Counted from the first letter of the stretch, positions 25,242-34,721 are shown. The stretch: DNA of 64,000 nucleotides from Hyphomicrobiales bacterium (GCA_900469345.1 UBWZ01000008.1:372001-436000), one strand, 5' to 3'. Notes: generated by a model from the letters alone, not told the origin. Program-made: numbers and translations.

Positions 25242-26893
25242 GACAAGGGTCCTGCTGCTGCTAGTGGCGGCCGATCGAACGCGGCGCGGGGAAACTTCCG
25301 CCCCGGGATGGCCTGAATGAGTTCGCGGGTGTAGGCGGTCGCTGCCGGGGAAAAGATCTCGTCGACCGTGCCGTAATCGACCTGCCGTCCATTGTGGAGA
25401 ACCGACACGGTGTCGGCGATCTGGCGGACGATGGCGAGGTCGTGCGAGACAAACACATAAGTGAGGCCGAGATCGCGCTGCAGTTCGGCCAGAAGCGTCA
25501 GGATCTGGGCCTGGACCGTGACGTCGAGGGCCGATACGGCTTCGTCGAGCACGACGACGTCAGGCTCCAGCACAAGTGCGCGGGCAATGGCGACACGCTG
25601 GCGCTGGCCCCCCGACAGAGCATGCGGCGATCGGGAGAGGAGCGCCGCGGGCAGACCGACGCGATCGATCATGGCACGCACCCGCGCCTGACGCTGATCG
25701 CGCGGAAGAGGGTCGAAGTTGAGAAGCGGTTCTTCCACGATCGCCTGAACGGTTTGTCGCGGATCGAGTGACCCCCACGGGTTTTGGTAGACCAGTTGCA
25801 CCTTGCGTCGAAACTGCCGCAGCTCTTCGGAACGGAGGCTGCGCACATCCAGATCTCCGACACGGATTTCACCGCCGGTCGGCTTCTGGAAACCGGCGAT
25901 CGCCCGGATGGTCGTGGTCTTGCCCGATCCGGATTCGCCGACCACGGCATGGGTCGTGCCGCGCGCCACGGTGAAGGAGACATCGTCGACCGCGCGAAAG
26001 GTCTTGCCCGATTGCAGCGGGAAATCCTGCACCAGGTTGCGAACTGTCACGGCGATCGGACGGCCGGGCTCGATCGGTGGCCTTGGCCGGGCCGTCGCAA
26101 GCGATGGCGCATCGGACAGCAGCTTGCGGGTATAGGCGTTTTGCGGTGCGGCCAGCACATCCTCAGTCCGGCCCTGCTCCTGAATGCGGCCACCCTGCAG
26201 CACGATGATCCGGTCGGAGCGGTCGGCTGCGACGGCAAGATCGTGCGTGACCAGCAAGACCGACGTGCCATATTCGCGGCGCAGATCGTTGATCAGGTCG
26301 AGGATGCGCCGCTGTACCGTCACATCGAGTGCAGAGGTCGGCTCGTCGGCAATGATCAGTGCGGGACGCAAGGCGATCGCGATGGCGATCAGAACGCGCT
26401 GCTTCATGCCGCCCGACAGTTCGTGCGGATATTGGCGTATCCGCAGAGCCGGCTCTGACAGGCCGACACTGGTGAGCAGTTCGATGACCTGGCGATCGGC
26501 CTCGCGACGGTCGAGCCGCCCATGGATCTCGAGGGTCTCCCGCACCTGCGCCCCGATGGTCATGACCGGGTCGAGCGAATTTCCCGGATCTTGCGGCACG
26601 AGGCTCACGACCGCGCCGCGGATGTTGCGAAGGCGCCGCGAGCTCCAGCGGCTGATATCCTCACCGTTGAGGTGGATCGTGCCGGAATCGATCCGGCCGT
26701 TTTCGGCGAGAAGCCCGATGACGGCCTGCGCCGTCGAGGTCTTGCCCGAACCGCTTTCGCCGACCAGGGCCACGACTTCGCCGGGCTCGACCGTGAACGA
26801 GACGCCGTGCACCACGGCTGCACGCTCATCCCCCTGGCGATAGGAGAGTACGAGATCGCGGACGTCGAGGACGGGAGCTTGAACAGGGCTCAT
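25238..26893 (-). CDS. Dipeptide-type ABC transporter, fused DppD-DppF ATPase
   Basis: A 551-residue protein with two ABC ATPase domains in one chain. The first has Walker A GESGSGKTSTAQ and signature LSGGMKQRV; the second has GESGSGKTTTIRA and LSGGQRQRV. Both have Walker B Asp-Glu. Fused DppD/F-like ATPases are common in Rhizobiales (GsiA/YejF type). It powers import through the two permeases upstream in the operon, overlapping both neighbours by ATGA. The start is the ATG at 26893. Confidence 0.93.
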   Translation of the reverse strand: MSPVQAPVLDVRDLVLSYRQGDERAAVVHGVSFTVEPGEVVALVGESGSGKTSTAQAVIGLLAENGRIDSGTIHLNGEDISRWSSRRLRNIRGAVVSLVPQDPGNSLDPVMTIGAQVRETLEIHGRLDRREADRQVIELLTSVGLSEPALRIRQYPHELSGGMKQRVLIAIAIALRPALIIADEPTSALDVTVQRRILDLINDLRREYGTSVLLVTHDLAVAADRSDRIIVLQGGRIQEQGRTEDVLAAPQNAYTRKLLSDAPSLATARPRPPIEPGRPIAVTVRNLVQDFPLQSGKTFRAVDDVSFTVARGTTHAVVGESGSGKTTTIRAIAGFQKPTGGEIRVGDLDVRSLRSEELRQFRRKVQLVYQNPWGSLDPRQTVQAIVEEPLLNFDPLPRDQRQARVRAMIDRVGLPAALLSRSPHALSGGQRQRVAIARALVLEPDVVVLDEAVSALDVTVQAQILTLLAELQRDLGLTYVFVSHDLAIVRQIADTVSVLHNGRQVDYGTVDEIFSPAATAYTRELIQAIPGRKFPRAAFDRPPLAAAGPLS

Positions 26894-27771
26894 GGGGAGC
26901 TCCTTCCGATTGATCTGCTGATGCGGTTGGCCGCAAGCACGACGGTGACGACGACGAGCCCTGGCACGGTCGTCAACCACCAGGCCGTTGCGAGGTAGTT
27001 GCGGCCCTCGGCAATCAGCAGGCCCCATTCCGGCGTCGGCGGCGGTGCTCCGTAGCCGAGAAAGCCGAGCGTCGAGATCTGCAGGATGGCCCAGCCGAAC
27101 TGCACGGCGGTGTAGGCGATGACCGAGGTCAGGGAATTGGGAAGGATATGCCGCCAGAGAACGCGTGCGAACGTTCCGCCGCTGCCGAAGGCGGCTTCCA
27201 CGAATTCTGCGTTGCGGACGCGGACCACTTCGGAGCGCATCAGGCGTGCGAAGCCGGCAATGGCCGTGGCACCGACCGCGATCGCGGCATGGAGCGTGCC
27301 GAAGCCGAGCAGGATGATGATGCTGAGGGAGAGAAGCAAGGTCGGGATGGCGAGGAGAACGTCGACAAGCCGCATCAGCACGGTGTCCACGCGACCCCGC
27401 GCGGAGCCCGCGACCAGGCCGAGCGCGCTGCCGACGATGAGGCCGACACCCACGGCGGCAATCGCGCCGGACAACGAATGAACGGCGCCGTAGACGAGCC
27501 GCGCGAAGAGATCGCGACCGAGCGAGTCGGTTCCGAGGAGATGTGCCGCCGAGGGCGCCTTGAGCTGACCGCCCGGCGTCCCCTGCAAAGGATCATAGGC
27601 GGTGAAAAGCCACGGCATCGCGGCCCAAAGGACCACGGTCGTAAGCACCAGCCAGGCAAGGACGAGACCCAGCGGCAGCTTTCGCAGGGCTGCAAGGACA
27701 CGAAGCCAGCCGGCCGTTTCGCCCTGTTTAGTGGTGTCGGTGACGTGGAGAAAGCTGTCTGTGGTGGTCAT
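26890..27771 (-). CDS. Dipeptide-type ABC transporter permease (DppC-like)
   Basis: A 293-residue inner-membrane permease of the DppC/OppC group. The N-terminal cytoplasmic part precedes helix 1 (about 30-55). The periplasmic segment HLLGTDSLGRDLFARLVYG is diagnostic, and the EAA loop lies near EAAFGSGGTFARVLWRHILPN. The start is the ATG at 27771, overlapping the DppB stop. Confidence 0.92.
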   Translation of the reverse strand: MTTTDSFLHVTDTTKQGETAGWLRVLAALRKLPLGLVLAWLVLTTVVLWAAMPWLFTAYDPLQGTPGGQLKAPSAAHLLGTDSLGRDLFARLVYGAVHSLSGAIAAVGVGLIVGSALGLVAGSARGRVDTVLMRLVDVLLAIPTLLLSLSIIILLGFGTLHAAIAVGATAIAGFARLMRSEVVRVRNAEFVEAAFGSGGTFARVLWRHILPNSLTSVIAYTAVQFGWAILQISTLGFLGYGAPPPTPEWGLLIAEGRNYLATAWWLTTVPGLVVVTVVLAANRISRSIGRSSP

Positions 27772-28712
27772 CGTTCTACACCAGCTCGATTTCTGAGGCG
27801 GGGGTCGAGGATCGGATAGGCCAGATCGACCGCCAGGTTGATGGCCACAAAGGCGGCAGCCGAAATGACGACGATTGCCTGCAGGACAGACAGATCCTGA
27901 TTGCCGACGGCCTTTTCCGTCAGTCCGCCGATGCCGTTCAGCCCGAACACGGTCTCGGTCACGACGGCGCCGGCGACCAGTTCGCCGAACAGGACCCCTG
28001 CGATGGTGAGCGCCGGCAGGATCGCGTTGCGGGCCACGTGCTTCCACAGAAGCCGAGCCTCGCTGGCGCCCTTGGCGCGTGCGACCGCGATGAAGGGACG
28101 CGTGCGGATCTCGTCGATGTTGCGGATGAGGATCTGCGCCAAGGGTGCGGAGATCGGAACAGCCAGCGTCGCGACCGGCAGCACAAGGCTTTCCCAGGGA
28201 CCGGGATTGATCACCGAGACGAGGCGAAGGCGGAAGGAGAAGATCTGGATCAGCATGATCGCGAGCCAGAACACGGGAACGGAGATGAGCAGCGACGGCA
28301 GCGATTGGAGGAGGTTCCGCAGCCAGGCGAAGGGAGCCATGGACGACAGGAAGGCGATCGACACCGCCAGCAGCACCGCCACGGCAAAGCCCAGACCCGC
28401 AAGCCTCAGCGTCGGCGGCATGTTTGTTGCAAGCTGCGCCGAGACGGGCACGCCGGCCTGCAGCGAGTAGCCGAAATCGCCTTTCAGGAAATTGAAGAGC
28501 GTGCGTCCGTACTGGACGAAGATGTTGGAATCGACCGCATAGGCAGCGCGGATCTCGTTGATCTGGTCGGCACTCAACCCGAAATCGGGGCTGAGGAACT
28601 TGATCAGCACCGCGTCGCCCGGCAGCGCCTGCAGCAGAACAAAGGACAGGGTGAAGGCGGCCCAGAGGACGAGAAGCGCCTGGCCGATCCGTCCGAACAC
28701 ATAGAGCGTCAT
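27768..28712 (-). CDS. Dipeptide-type ABC transporter permease (DppB-like)
   Basis: A 314-residue permease of the DppB/OppB group, with the N-terminal signature MTLYVFGRIGQALLVLW and LQALPGDAV, five to six helices, and the EAA-like loop ARAKGASEARLLWKHVARNAILP. The family hallmark near the C-terminus, ETVFGLNGIGGL, is present. It lies 67 bases downstream of the binding-protein gene. Confidence 0.93.
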   Translation of the reverse strand: MTLYVFGRIGQALLVLWAAFTLSFVLLQALPGDAVLIKFLSPDFGLSADQINEIRAAYAVDSNIFVQYGRTLFNFLKGDFGYSLQAGVPVSAQLATNMPPTLRLAGLGFAVAVLLAVSIAFLSSMAPFAWLRNLLQSLPSLLISVPVFWLAIMLIQIFSFRLRLVSVINPGPWESLVLPVATLAVPISAPLAQILIRNIDEIRTRPFIAVARAKGASEARLLWKHVARNAILPALTIAGVLFGELVAGAVVTETVFGLNGIGGLTEKAVGNQDLSVLQAIVVISAAAFVAINLAVDLAYPILDPRLRNRAGVER

Positions 28713-28779
28713 CGCAACTCTCCGAAAAAAGGGTGGACGGTAGCCCTTGGACCACCGTCCCTTCGGCTTGGGAGGCCTG

Positions 28780-30408
28780 TCACTTGTCCAGCCAGACGCT
28801 GTAGAAGGAGGGGCGGCCGACGGATTCGAAGGCGACGCCCTTCACGTAGGGCGCTCCTGCGAAGGCCTGCGGCTCTTCGAAGATCGGCACCGAGTAGGCC
28901 TGGTCGAGGAGATAGGTCTGAGCGTCGGCCACAGCTTTCAGGCGCTTTTCCCGATCAGGCTGCGAGGCGATCTCTTCGAGGATGGAATTCAGCTTGTCGT
29001 CGGCGAAGGTCTTGACCTTGTCGCTAACGCCGCCCTTCTGGACGAGCGCGTTGCGGTTGGTCGGGTAGAACTGGCTCTTGACGACATCCGGATCGGCACG
29101 GCCGACCATGGCTACGGCGACCGGTGTCTTGAGCGGGTCGAGTTCGTCGACGACCTTGCTGCCGGCATCGCCCGCCAGCACGTTCAGCTTCACGCCCAGC
29201 TTTGCCCATTGCTGGCCAATCAGCTGCAGTACGGCGCGACTCTGGGGTTGCGGCAGGGATTCGTAGGACGTCAGGACGAGCTTCTGGCCGTCCTTTTCGC
29301 GAATGCCGTCGGCACCGGGCTTGAACCCGGCTTCATCGAGCAGGGCCTCTGCCTTTTCCGGATCATATTGCAGCTTGTCGACCAGCGGCACATAGCCGAT
29401 CGCCGTCGACGCGATGACCGATGTCGCCTTGGGGTAGTTCTTGGAGAAGAGGGTGGATATGATCTCGTCGCGGTTGACGGCCAGCGAGAGCGCCTTGCGA
29501 ACCTTGAGGTCCGACACCAGCGGGTTGTCCGGGCGGAAGACGATCGAATTGTTCACGCCGCGCGTGCTCGGTGCAAAGATGGTGAAGCCCTGGGCTTCCA
29601 CCTGCGCTTCGTCATAGGCCTGGATCTGGCGGATAAAATCCGCTTGGCCTGCCAGCAGCGCGCCGATGCGGACGCTGTCTTCCGAGGTGATGATGTAGCT
29701 GATCTCGTCGAGATAGGCGCGGCCCTGGTGATCGAGCTTGGCCGGACCCCAGTTGTAGTCGCTGCGCGCCTGGAGGCTGAGCGATTTGCCGATCGTTTCC
29801 GCCTTCACCACGAAGGGGCCCGAACCGATGATCTTGGTCGCGTCCCCGAGTTGCTCGAACGGAAGCGCGAGCGTCGAGAGGGACACGATGCCGGAGCCGA
29901 TCACCGAGGTGCCTTGCAGGAAGCCTGGAGACGGCTTCTTGAAGTAGAACTTGACGGTCAGCGGGTCGACGACTTCGCTGCGATCGTAGTTGTTGACGAC
30001 CTCGGACACGGGCAGTTTCAGTGCCTTGTTGCCGAGGCCGAAGGTGTCGAAATTCTTGGCCACGGCGGCCGCATCCAGCGGCGTGCCATCAGAAAAGGTG
30101 ACGCCGGGGCGCAGCTTGAAGGTGTATTCCGTCGCGTTGTCGTTCACCTGCCAGGACAGGGCGAGCCAGGGTTCGATCTCCAGCGTCTTCGGGTTCTGGT
30201 AGGTCAGCTTGTCGGTGATCTGGTTCAGGATGCCGCCGTTGGGATAAAAGCCACCGGCGGGCGGATAGAGATTGGTATGGGCCTGTTGTTCCAGGTAGGT
30301 GAACTTGCCGCCTTTCACGGGCGTATCTGCGGCAAGGCTCGCAGTGGCAAAGGTGGCTGATGCGAGCAGCCCGAGGCTGAGGGTGAAGAGTTTGGGAAAG
30401 CGCAGCAT
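28780..30408 (-). CDS. Peptide/nickel-type ABC substrate-binding protein (KPN_01854-type)
   Basis: A 542-residue cluster C binding protein (SBP_bac_5) with a signal peptide (SLAAD cleavage). Typical parts are LALSWQVNDNATEYTFKLRPGVTFSDGTPLDA and the C-terminal PIFEEPQAFAGAPYVKGV. It is the first gene of the eight-gene operon that contains a luciferase-like monooxygenase and two CMD proteins, consistent with the KPN_01854 family (TIGR04028, from memory). The ligand is unknown; the sulfur context points to an organosulfur compound rather than a plain peptide. Confidence 0.88.
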   Translation of the reverse strand: MLRFPKLFTLSLGLLASATFATASLAADTPVKGGKFTYLEQQAHTNLYPPAGGFYPNGGILNQITDKLTYQNPKTLEIEPWLALSWQVNDNATEYTFKLRPGVTFSDGTPLDAAAVAKNFDTFGLGNKALKLPVSEVVNNYDRSEVVDPLTVKFYFKKPSPGFLQGTSVIGSGIVSLSTLALPFEQLGDATKIIGSGPFVVKAETIGKSLSLQARSDYNWGPAKLDHQGRAYLDEISYIITSEDSVRIGALLAGQADFIRQIQAYDEAQVEAQGFTIFAPSTRGVNNSIVFRPDNPLVSDLKVRKALSLAVNRDEIISTLFSKNYPKATSVIASTAIGYVPLVDKLQYDPEKAEALLDEAGFKPGADGIREKDGQKLVLTSYESLPQPQSRAVLQLIGQQWAKLGVKLNVLAGDAGSKVVDELDPLKTPVAVAMVGRADPDVVKSQFYPTNRNALVQKGGVSDKVKTFADDKLNSILEEIASQPDREKRLKAVADAQTYLLDQAYSVPIFEEPQAFAGAPYVKGVAFESVGRPSFYSVWLDK

Positions 30409-30450
30409 GGTCGGGTCTCGCGATTGATCGGTGACCGCTACCGTAGCGCC

Positions 30451-30484
30451 TTCTATTGGTATTCTATGGATTTAGTATTCTAAT
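30451..30484. promoter_or_regulatory. AT-rich TTCTAT repeats ahead of the KPN_01854-type operon
   Basis: TTCTAT at 30451 is followed by TATTCTA at 30460-30466 and again at 30476-30482, the two TATTCTA copies having a 16-base period. The half-site resembles that of the palindromes at 21546 and 36969, but the arms here are direct repeats. It lies 43-76 bases upstream of the start at 30408, as expected for an operator or promoter element. Confidence 0.4.
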
Positions 30485-30541
30485 TTTCTGCCTCGCCGGG
30501 AAGTTTCCTTCCCGCAAGTCGAGACGGTGGAACACCCGATT

Positions 30542-31981
30542 TCAAGCGATCGGCTTGTAAGTGTGTGCGATGCTCCCGATGATCTGCCCGGCGATCGCGG
30601 CCGCATACTCGCTGACCTGTGGCAGGCCCATCAGTTCACCGAAAACGCCGCGCGCCAGCGGACCGGCGATCAGCAGATCCAGCTGCGGATCGCCGTTCAC
30701 GTCCAGCGCCTCGCCCATTTCATTGCAGGCCAGTCCGAGCCCGGTCGGGTCCATCGTCAGACGGCCGGTCTCTGCCAACTCCGAGAACCAGGACTGGCTG
30801 GAGAGAATGCCGCCATGGGCGGGGCCGGTAGTGATGACGACGGCGTCGAAATCGAGTGTTTCCGGCGCGCCACCGCGGCGGCGGATGAGAACCTGCATGC
30901 CGTCACCGTGACGCCGTGCGGACAGGATCGAGCCCGCCGCAATCTCCAGGCGGCCTTCTGTTATGGCGTGATCCAGCGCCTGCTCGACCTGTGGCGCGAT
31001 GCGGAAGCGATGGACGTCCCAGAACACCCGCAGATGTCGTACCAACCGCCGCCTTTCCACGACCGTCAGGCCTTGCCAGATCGGACGTGCCTGCGCCCGC
31101 AGCTGGTCGAGCACCGCGTGCCAGGAAAGCCCGTCAGCCGTTGCGGCGCGCAGGGCCAAACGTGTCCGCTTCAGCAGCTCACGCGTGCTTTGCGGCGGCG
31201 GCGAAACGAAATTACCGTAGGGTTCCTGGGGAACAGCCGCATGTCCGCGCGAGCGAAGGCCGCGCCGGGAGATCGATAGGATGCGGCCAACGTGTCCGCG
31301 TTCGCGCAGGGACGCAATGACATCGGCGGCCGTCAGTCCGTTGCCAACGATCAGCACGCGGTCCTGTGGACGGATCGGTTCCAGCGCGTCGGGCTTGGTC
31401 GCATCGGCGATGTAGCGCGGGTGCCCAACGAACGCCTCCGCAAGGCGGGCGGGTGCCCGAGGCGCAGGATGGGTCGTCGCGATCACCAGCAAATCGGACG
31501 AGAAGCGGTTGCCCGCATCGTCTTGCAGCTGCCAGCCCGTTCCCGTTTTGGAGACGTGGGCAACACGCGCCCGGACATGCCGGATCCGTCCATCGTCGAC
31601 AAGCGGTTCGACCTGGGAAGAGACATAGTCGCCGAAGACGCTGCGCCTGGGGAAGCTGTTCCCATCCGCCTGGTGGGCTCGTGGGTCTCCGGCAAGGACA
31701 CCGGTCCCGGCGAGCCATCGGCCAAAATGCTCGGGGTCATCGGGAAGAAGGCTCATGCGCGCGGAGGGCACATTGATGCGGTGGGCCGGATCGCCGGTGT
31801 CATACGCGAGACCTTTGCCCAGGGCGTCGCGGGGTTCGAAGACGAGGATGGCTGCTTGATCCACCGCTGGGCACTGCGCCAGATGATAAGCAACGGCCGC
31901 GCCTGTGAAACCGCCGCCGATGATGGCGACCGTGAACCGGGTCTGGTGATCGCTTCGAGCGGCAGTGTTCATGTCGGCCAC
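30542..31981 (-). CDS. FAD/NAD(P)-binding protein (YdhS-like)
   Basis: A 479-residue flavoprotein with an N-terminal Rossmann FAD motif VAIIGGGFTGAAVAYHLA and a second nucleotide motif VLIVGNGLTAADVIASL, of the FAD-NAD(P)-binding (NAD_binding_9, YdhS-like) family. A GTG start at 31981 is favoured because AAGAAGGA lies eight bases before it; the ATG at 31972 is the alternative. It is a single gene between two organosulfur operons, divergent from the importer at 32.1 kb, and shares their intergenic repeats. The substrate is unknown; it could feed electrons to the monooxygenases, but this is inference. Confidence 0.8.
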   Translation of the reverse strand: MADMNTAARSDHQTRFTVAIIGGGFTGAAVAYHLAQCPAVDQAAILVFEPRDALGKGLAYDTGDPAHRINVPSARMSLLPDDPEHFGRWLAGTGVLAGDPRAHQADGNSFPRRSVFGDYVSSQVEPLVDDGRIRHVRARVAHVSKTGTGWQLQDDAGNRFSSDLLVIATTHPAPRAPARLAEAFVGHPRYIADATKPDALEPIRPQDRVLIVGNGLTAADVIASLRERGHVGRILSISRRGLRSRGHAAVPQEPYGNFVSPPPQSTRELLKRTRLALRAATADGLSWHAVLDQLRAQARPIWQGLTVVERRRLVRHLRVFWDVHRFRIAPQVEQALDHAITEGRLEIAAGSILSARRHGDGMQVLIRRRGGAPETLDFDAVVITTGPAHGGILSSQSWFSELAETGRLTMDPTGLGLACNEMGEALDVNGDPQLDLLIAGPLARGVFGELMGLPQVSEYAAAIAGQIIGSIAHTYKPIA

Positions 31982-32016
31982 AGGTCATGTCCTTCTTCGC
32001 ATTGGGGAAACTGCCG

Positions 32017-32052
32017 AATAGATGCCTTTGAGGCAAAGATAGAAATTCTATC
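32017..32052. promoter_or_regulatory. Inverted ATAGA/TCTAT repeats in a divergent promoter region
   Basis: GATAGAA-A-TTCTATC (32038-32052) is a perfect inverted repeat. AATAGAT (32017-32023) and a small GCCT/AGGC stem lie just upstream. The half-sites match those of the palindromes at 21546 and 36969 but in the opposite arrangement and spacing. It sits between the YdhS-like gene (minus) and the sulfonate importer (plus). Confidence 0.42.
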
Positions 32053-32138
32053 GCAGCACAAGAGAATAAAACGCCTTTCCTTACGACCGGTCAGTCCGCT
32101 CCCTAATCTCGCCACAACGACAACGAACGGAGATGGAC

Positions 32139-33107
32139 ATGAAGGCGCTCATTGCAAAGCTGGCTGCCGTGACAATGTTGATGGGTGTTTTTGCCGGCCA
32201 GGCCATGGCGGCAGAAGTCTCCGAAATCCGCATAGACTGGGCAACCTATAATCCGGTCAGCCTGGTCCTCAAGAAAGAAGGGCTGCTGGAGAAGGAATTT
32301 GCCAAGGACGGCATCTCCGTCCGCTGGGTCCAGTCGGCCGGGTCCAACAAGGCGCTCGAGTTTCTCAACGCCGGCTCGATCGACTTCGGCTCCACCGCGG
32401 GAGCGGCCGCACTGATCGCCAAGGTCAACGGCAACCCGATCAAATCCATCTATGTCTATTCGCGTCCGGAATGGACGGCTCTGGTGACGGGCAAGGACTC
32501 CAAGATTACCTCCGTTTCAGACCTGAAGGGCAAATCGGTTGCGGTCACGCGGGGCACGGACCCGCATGTCTTTCTGGTTCGCGCGCTGGCCGATGCGGGC
32601 TTGAAGGAAGGCGATGTGAAGTTCGTGCTGTTGCAGCATGCGGACGGTCGCACGGCCCTGACCCGCGGTGACGTCGATGCCTGGGCAGGCCTTGATCCGA
32701 TCATGGCGGCAGCGGAAGTGGACGACGGTGCGAAGCTCTTCTATCGCAAGCCGGAAAACAATAGCTGGGGCGTTCTCAACACCACCGAAACCTTCGCCAA
32801 GGAGCATCCGGATCTCGTCCGGCGCGTCCTGTCGGTCTATGAGGCCGCACGCAAACAGGCGATCGCTGATCCGCAGCTGCTCAAGGCAACCCTGATCGAG
32901 GTCACCAAACTGCCTGACGCGGTCATTACCAAACAGCTGGAGCGCACGGATCTCAGCGCATCGCGAATCGGAGATGCCCAGCGCGATACGATCCTGAAGG
33001 CGGGGCTTGCCCTGCAGCAGGCGGGTGTCCTTCCGGCGGATGCCGATGTGGCGAAGGTCACCGATGCCCTGATTGATCCGAGCTTCAGCGACGCGCTCGT
33101 CCAGTAG
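32139..33107 (+). CDS. Aliphatic sulfonate ABC transporter substrate-binding protein (SsuA-like)
   Basis: A 322-residue binding protein with a signal peptide ending AMAAE. SsuA-type features are IRIDWATYNPVSLVLKKEG, AGSNKALEFLNAGSIDFGST and SDLKGKSVAVTRGTDPHVFL. The start is the second ATG at 32139, because GGAG at 32129-32132 is then spaced six bases from it; the ATG at 32133 abuts the GGAG. It is first in an operon with permease, ATPase, a small frame and an SsuD-like monooxygenase. Confidence 0.9.
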   Translation: MKALIAKLAAVTMLMGVFAGQAMAAEVSEIRIDWATYNPVSLVLKKEGLLEKEFAKDGISVRWVQSAGSNKALEFLNAGSIDFGSTAGAAALIAKVNGNPIKSIYVYSRPEWTALVTGKDSKITSVSDLKGKSVAVTRGTDPHVFLVRALADAGLKEGDVKFVLLQHADGRTALTRGDVDAWAGLDPIMAAAEVDDGAKLFYRKPENNSWGVLNTTETFAKEHPDLVRRVLSVYEAARKQAIADPQLLKATLIEVTKLPDAVITKQLERTDLSASRIGDAQRDTILKAGLALQQAGVLPADADVAKVTDALIDPSFSDALVQ

Positions 33108-33117
33108 GAGCTGTAGG

Positions 33118-33960
33118 ATGACCGCTGCCGACCTGTCCTCCGAAAAACAGCGCCTGAGCGGCGGAAAATCCGGCTACCGTCTGCGGTGGTCGGCGTTCAG
33201 CGGTCTGCTGATCGCCCTCGTGCTTCCGGTGTCGGGTTTTGCCGTCTGGCAGCTCTTGGTCTCTTCGGGCTTTGCCTCAGGCCGGCTCGTGCCGCCGCCA
33301 TCGCGCATTCTGTCAGCGCTGTGGCAGTTGCAACAGACGGGTGAGCTTTCTCATCATCTGGTAGCGACCTGCCTTCGCGTCCTGTCCGGTTTTGCAGCCG
33401 GCGCGGTTGCGGGCATCATTCTCGGCGGCGTGACCGGTTATTTCCGGCCGGCACGCCGTCTTCTCGACCCGACGCTGCAGGCGCTGCGTGCCATCCCGTC
33501 GATCGCCTGGGTACCTTTGTTCATTCTCTGGTTCGGCATCTTCGAGACGTCCAAGGTCACGCTGATCGCTGTCGGTGTGTTCTTCCCGGTTTATCTTGGC
33601 GTCTCTGCGAGCCTTGTCTCGGTCGATCGCAAGATCGTCGAAGTAGGGCGGATCTTTCGCCTGTCGGGCTTCGAAATGGTTCGACGGATCCTGTTTCCCG
33701 CCATTCTACCGGCCCTGGTGGTGTCCCTGCGGACAGGCCTCGGTCTTGGCTGGATGTTTGTGGTCGCGGCCGAATTCATGGGCGCATCCGAAGGCCTCGG
33801 CTACCTGCTTGTCGATGGCCAGCAGCTTGGCAAGCCAGACCAGATCGTCGCCGCGATCCTCGTCTTTGCCATTCTCGGCAAGCTGTCGGACGGCCTTCTT
33901 GTTCTTCTCACCGCGCCACTGACGGCCTGGCAGGACAATTACCAGAAGGAGCGAAAGTAA
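33118..33960 (+). CDS. Aliphatic sulfonate ABC transporter permease (SsuC-like)
   Basis: A 280-residue permease with about six helices and the SsuC motif LRAIPSIAWVPLFILWFGIFETSK. The EAA loop lies around EVGRIFRLSGFEMVRRILFPAILP. GGAGCTGTAGG precedes the ATG. Its stop overlaps the ATPase start (TAATG). Confidence 0.92.
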   Translation: MTAADLSSEKQRLSGGKSGYRLRWSAFSGLLIALVLPVSGFAVWQLLVSSGFASGRLVPPPSRILSALWQLQQTGELSHHLVATCLRVLSGFAAGAVAGIILGGVTGYFRPARRLLDPTLQALRAIPSIAWVPLFILWFGIFETSKVTLIAVGVFFPVYLGVSASLVSVDRKIVEVGRIFRLSGFEMVRRILFPAILPALVVSLRTGLGLGWMFVVAAEFMGASEGLGYLLVDGQQLGKPDQIVAAILVFAILGKLSDGLLVLLTAPLTAWQDNYQKERK

Positions 33961-34721
33961 TGCTGTCACTGCTGTCGCTCTCCAAAACCTATCCCAGCGG
34001 CGTAGAGGCTCTGAGCAACTTCGACCTCGAAATCCGACCCGGCGAAATCGTCGCTGTCATCGGCGGTTCGGGCTGCGGCAAGAGCACATTGCTGCGGGTG
34101 ATCAGTGGGCTTGAGCCGGCGACGCTCGGCCAGGTGCGGATCCATGGCGAAGAGGTGACGGCGCCGCATCCGCTGATCAACCTCATCTTTCAGGAGCCGC
34201 GGCTCCTCCCATGGCTGACCGTCGAACAGAACATCTCCTTCGGCATCCGCCATCTCGACGCTAGGGAGCAGGGGAGGCGTGTTCGCGGGGTCCTGCAGCA
34301 GGTCCAGCTCCAGGGTTATGAGACGCGGCTGCCCAAGGAGCTTTCGGGCGGACAGGCGCAAAGGGTTGCGATTGCCCGCGCGCTCGTGACCCAGCCCGAG
34401 GTGCTGTTGCTGGACGAGCCCTTCTCGGCCCTCGACGCCATGACCCGAGGCAGCCTGCAGCGGCATCTTCTGCACATTTGGCGCGAGACGGCCGCCACGA
34501 TCGTGATCGTCACCCATGACATCGAGGAAGCTGCCGCGCTCGCCCATCGGGTCGTGGTGATGCGACCGTCGCCGGGAACGATGCTGGAAGAAATAACCAT
34601 CGACCTGCCGCTTCCGCGCAACGAGCTGGAAGCGGATCTCGATCCTTTCAAGAAGAGGATCCGGACTGCCCTACACCGTTCGCTGGCCTATGCCGACGGA
34701 ACGGACCTGATGCTGGTCTAG
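33960..34721 (+). CDS. Aliphatic sulfonate ABC transporter ATPase (SsuB-like)
   Basis: A 253-residue ABC ATPase: Walker A GGSGCGKSTLLR, Q-loop FQEPRLLPWLTV, signature LSGGQAQRVA, Walker B VLLLDEPFSALD and H-loop VTHDIEEA. The FQEPRLLPW variant is characteristic of SsuB/TauB/NrtD-type importers. The start codon shares its A with the permease stop. Confidence 0.93.
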   Translation: MLSLLSLSKTYPSGVEALSNFDLEIRPGEIVAVIGGSGCGKSTLLRVISGLEPATLGQVRIHGEEVTAPHPLINLIFQEPRLLPWLTVEQNISFGIRHLDAREQGRRVRGVLQQVQLQGYETRLPKELSGGQAQRVAIARALVTQPEVLLLDEPFSALDAMTRGSLQRHLLHIWRETAATIVIVTHDIEEAAALAHRVVVMRPSPGTMLEEITIDLPLPRNELEADLDPFKKRIRTALHRSLAYADGTDLMLV

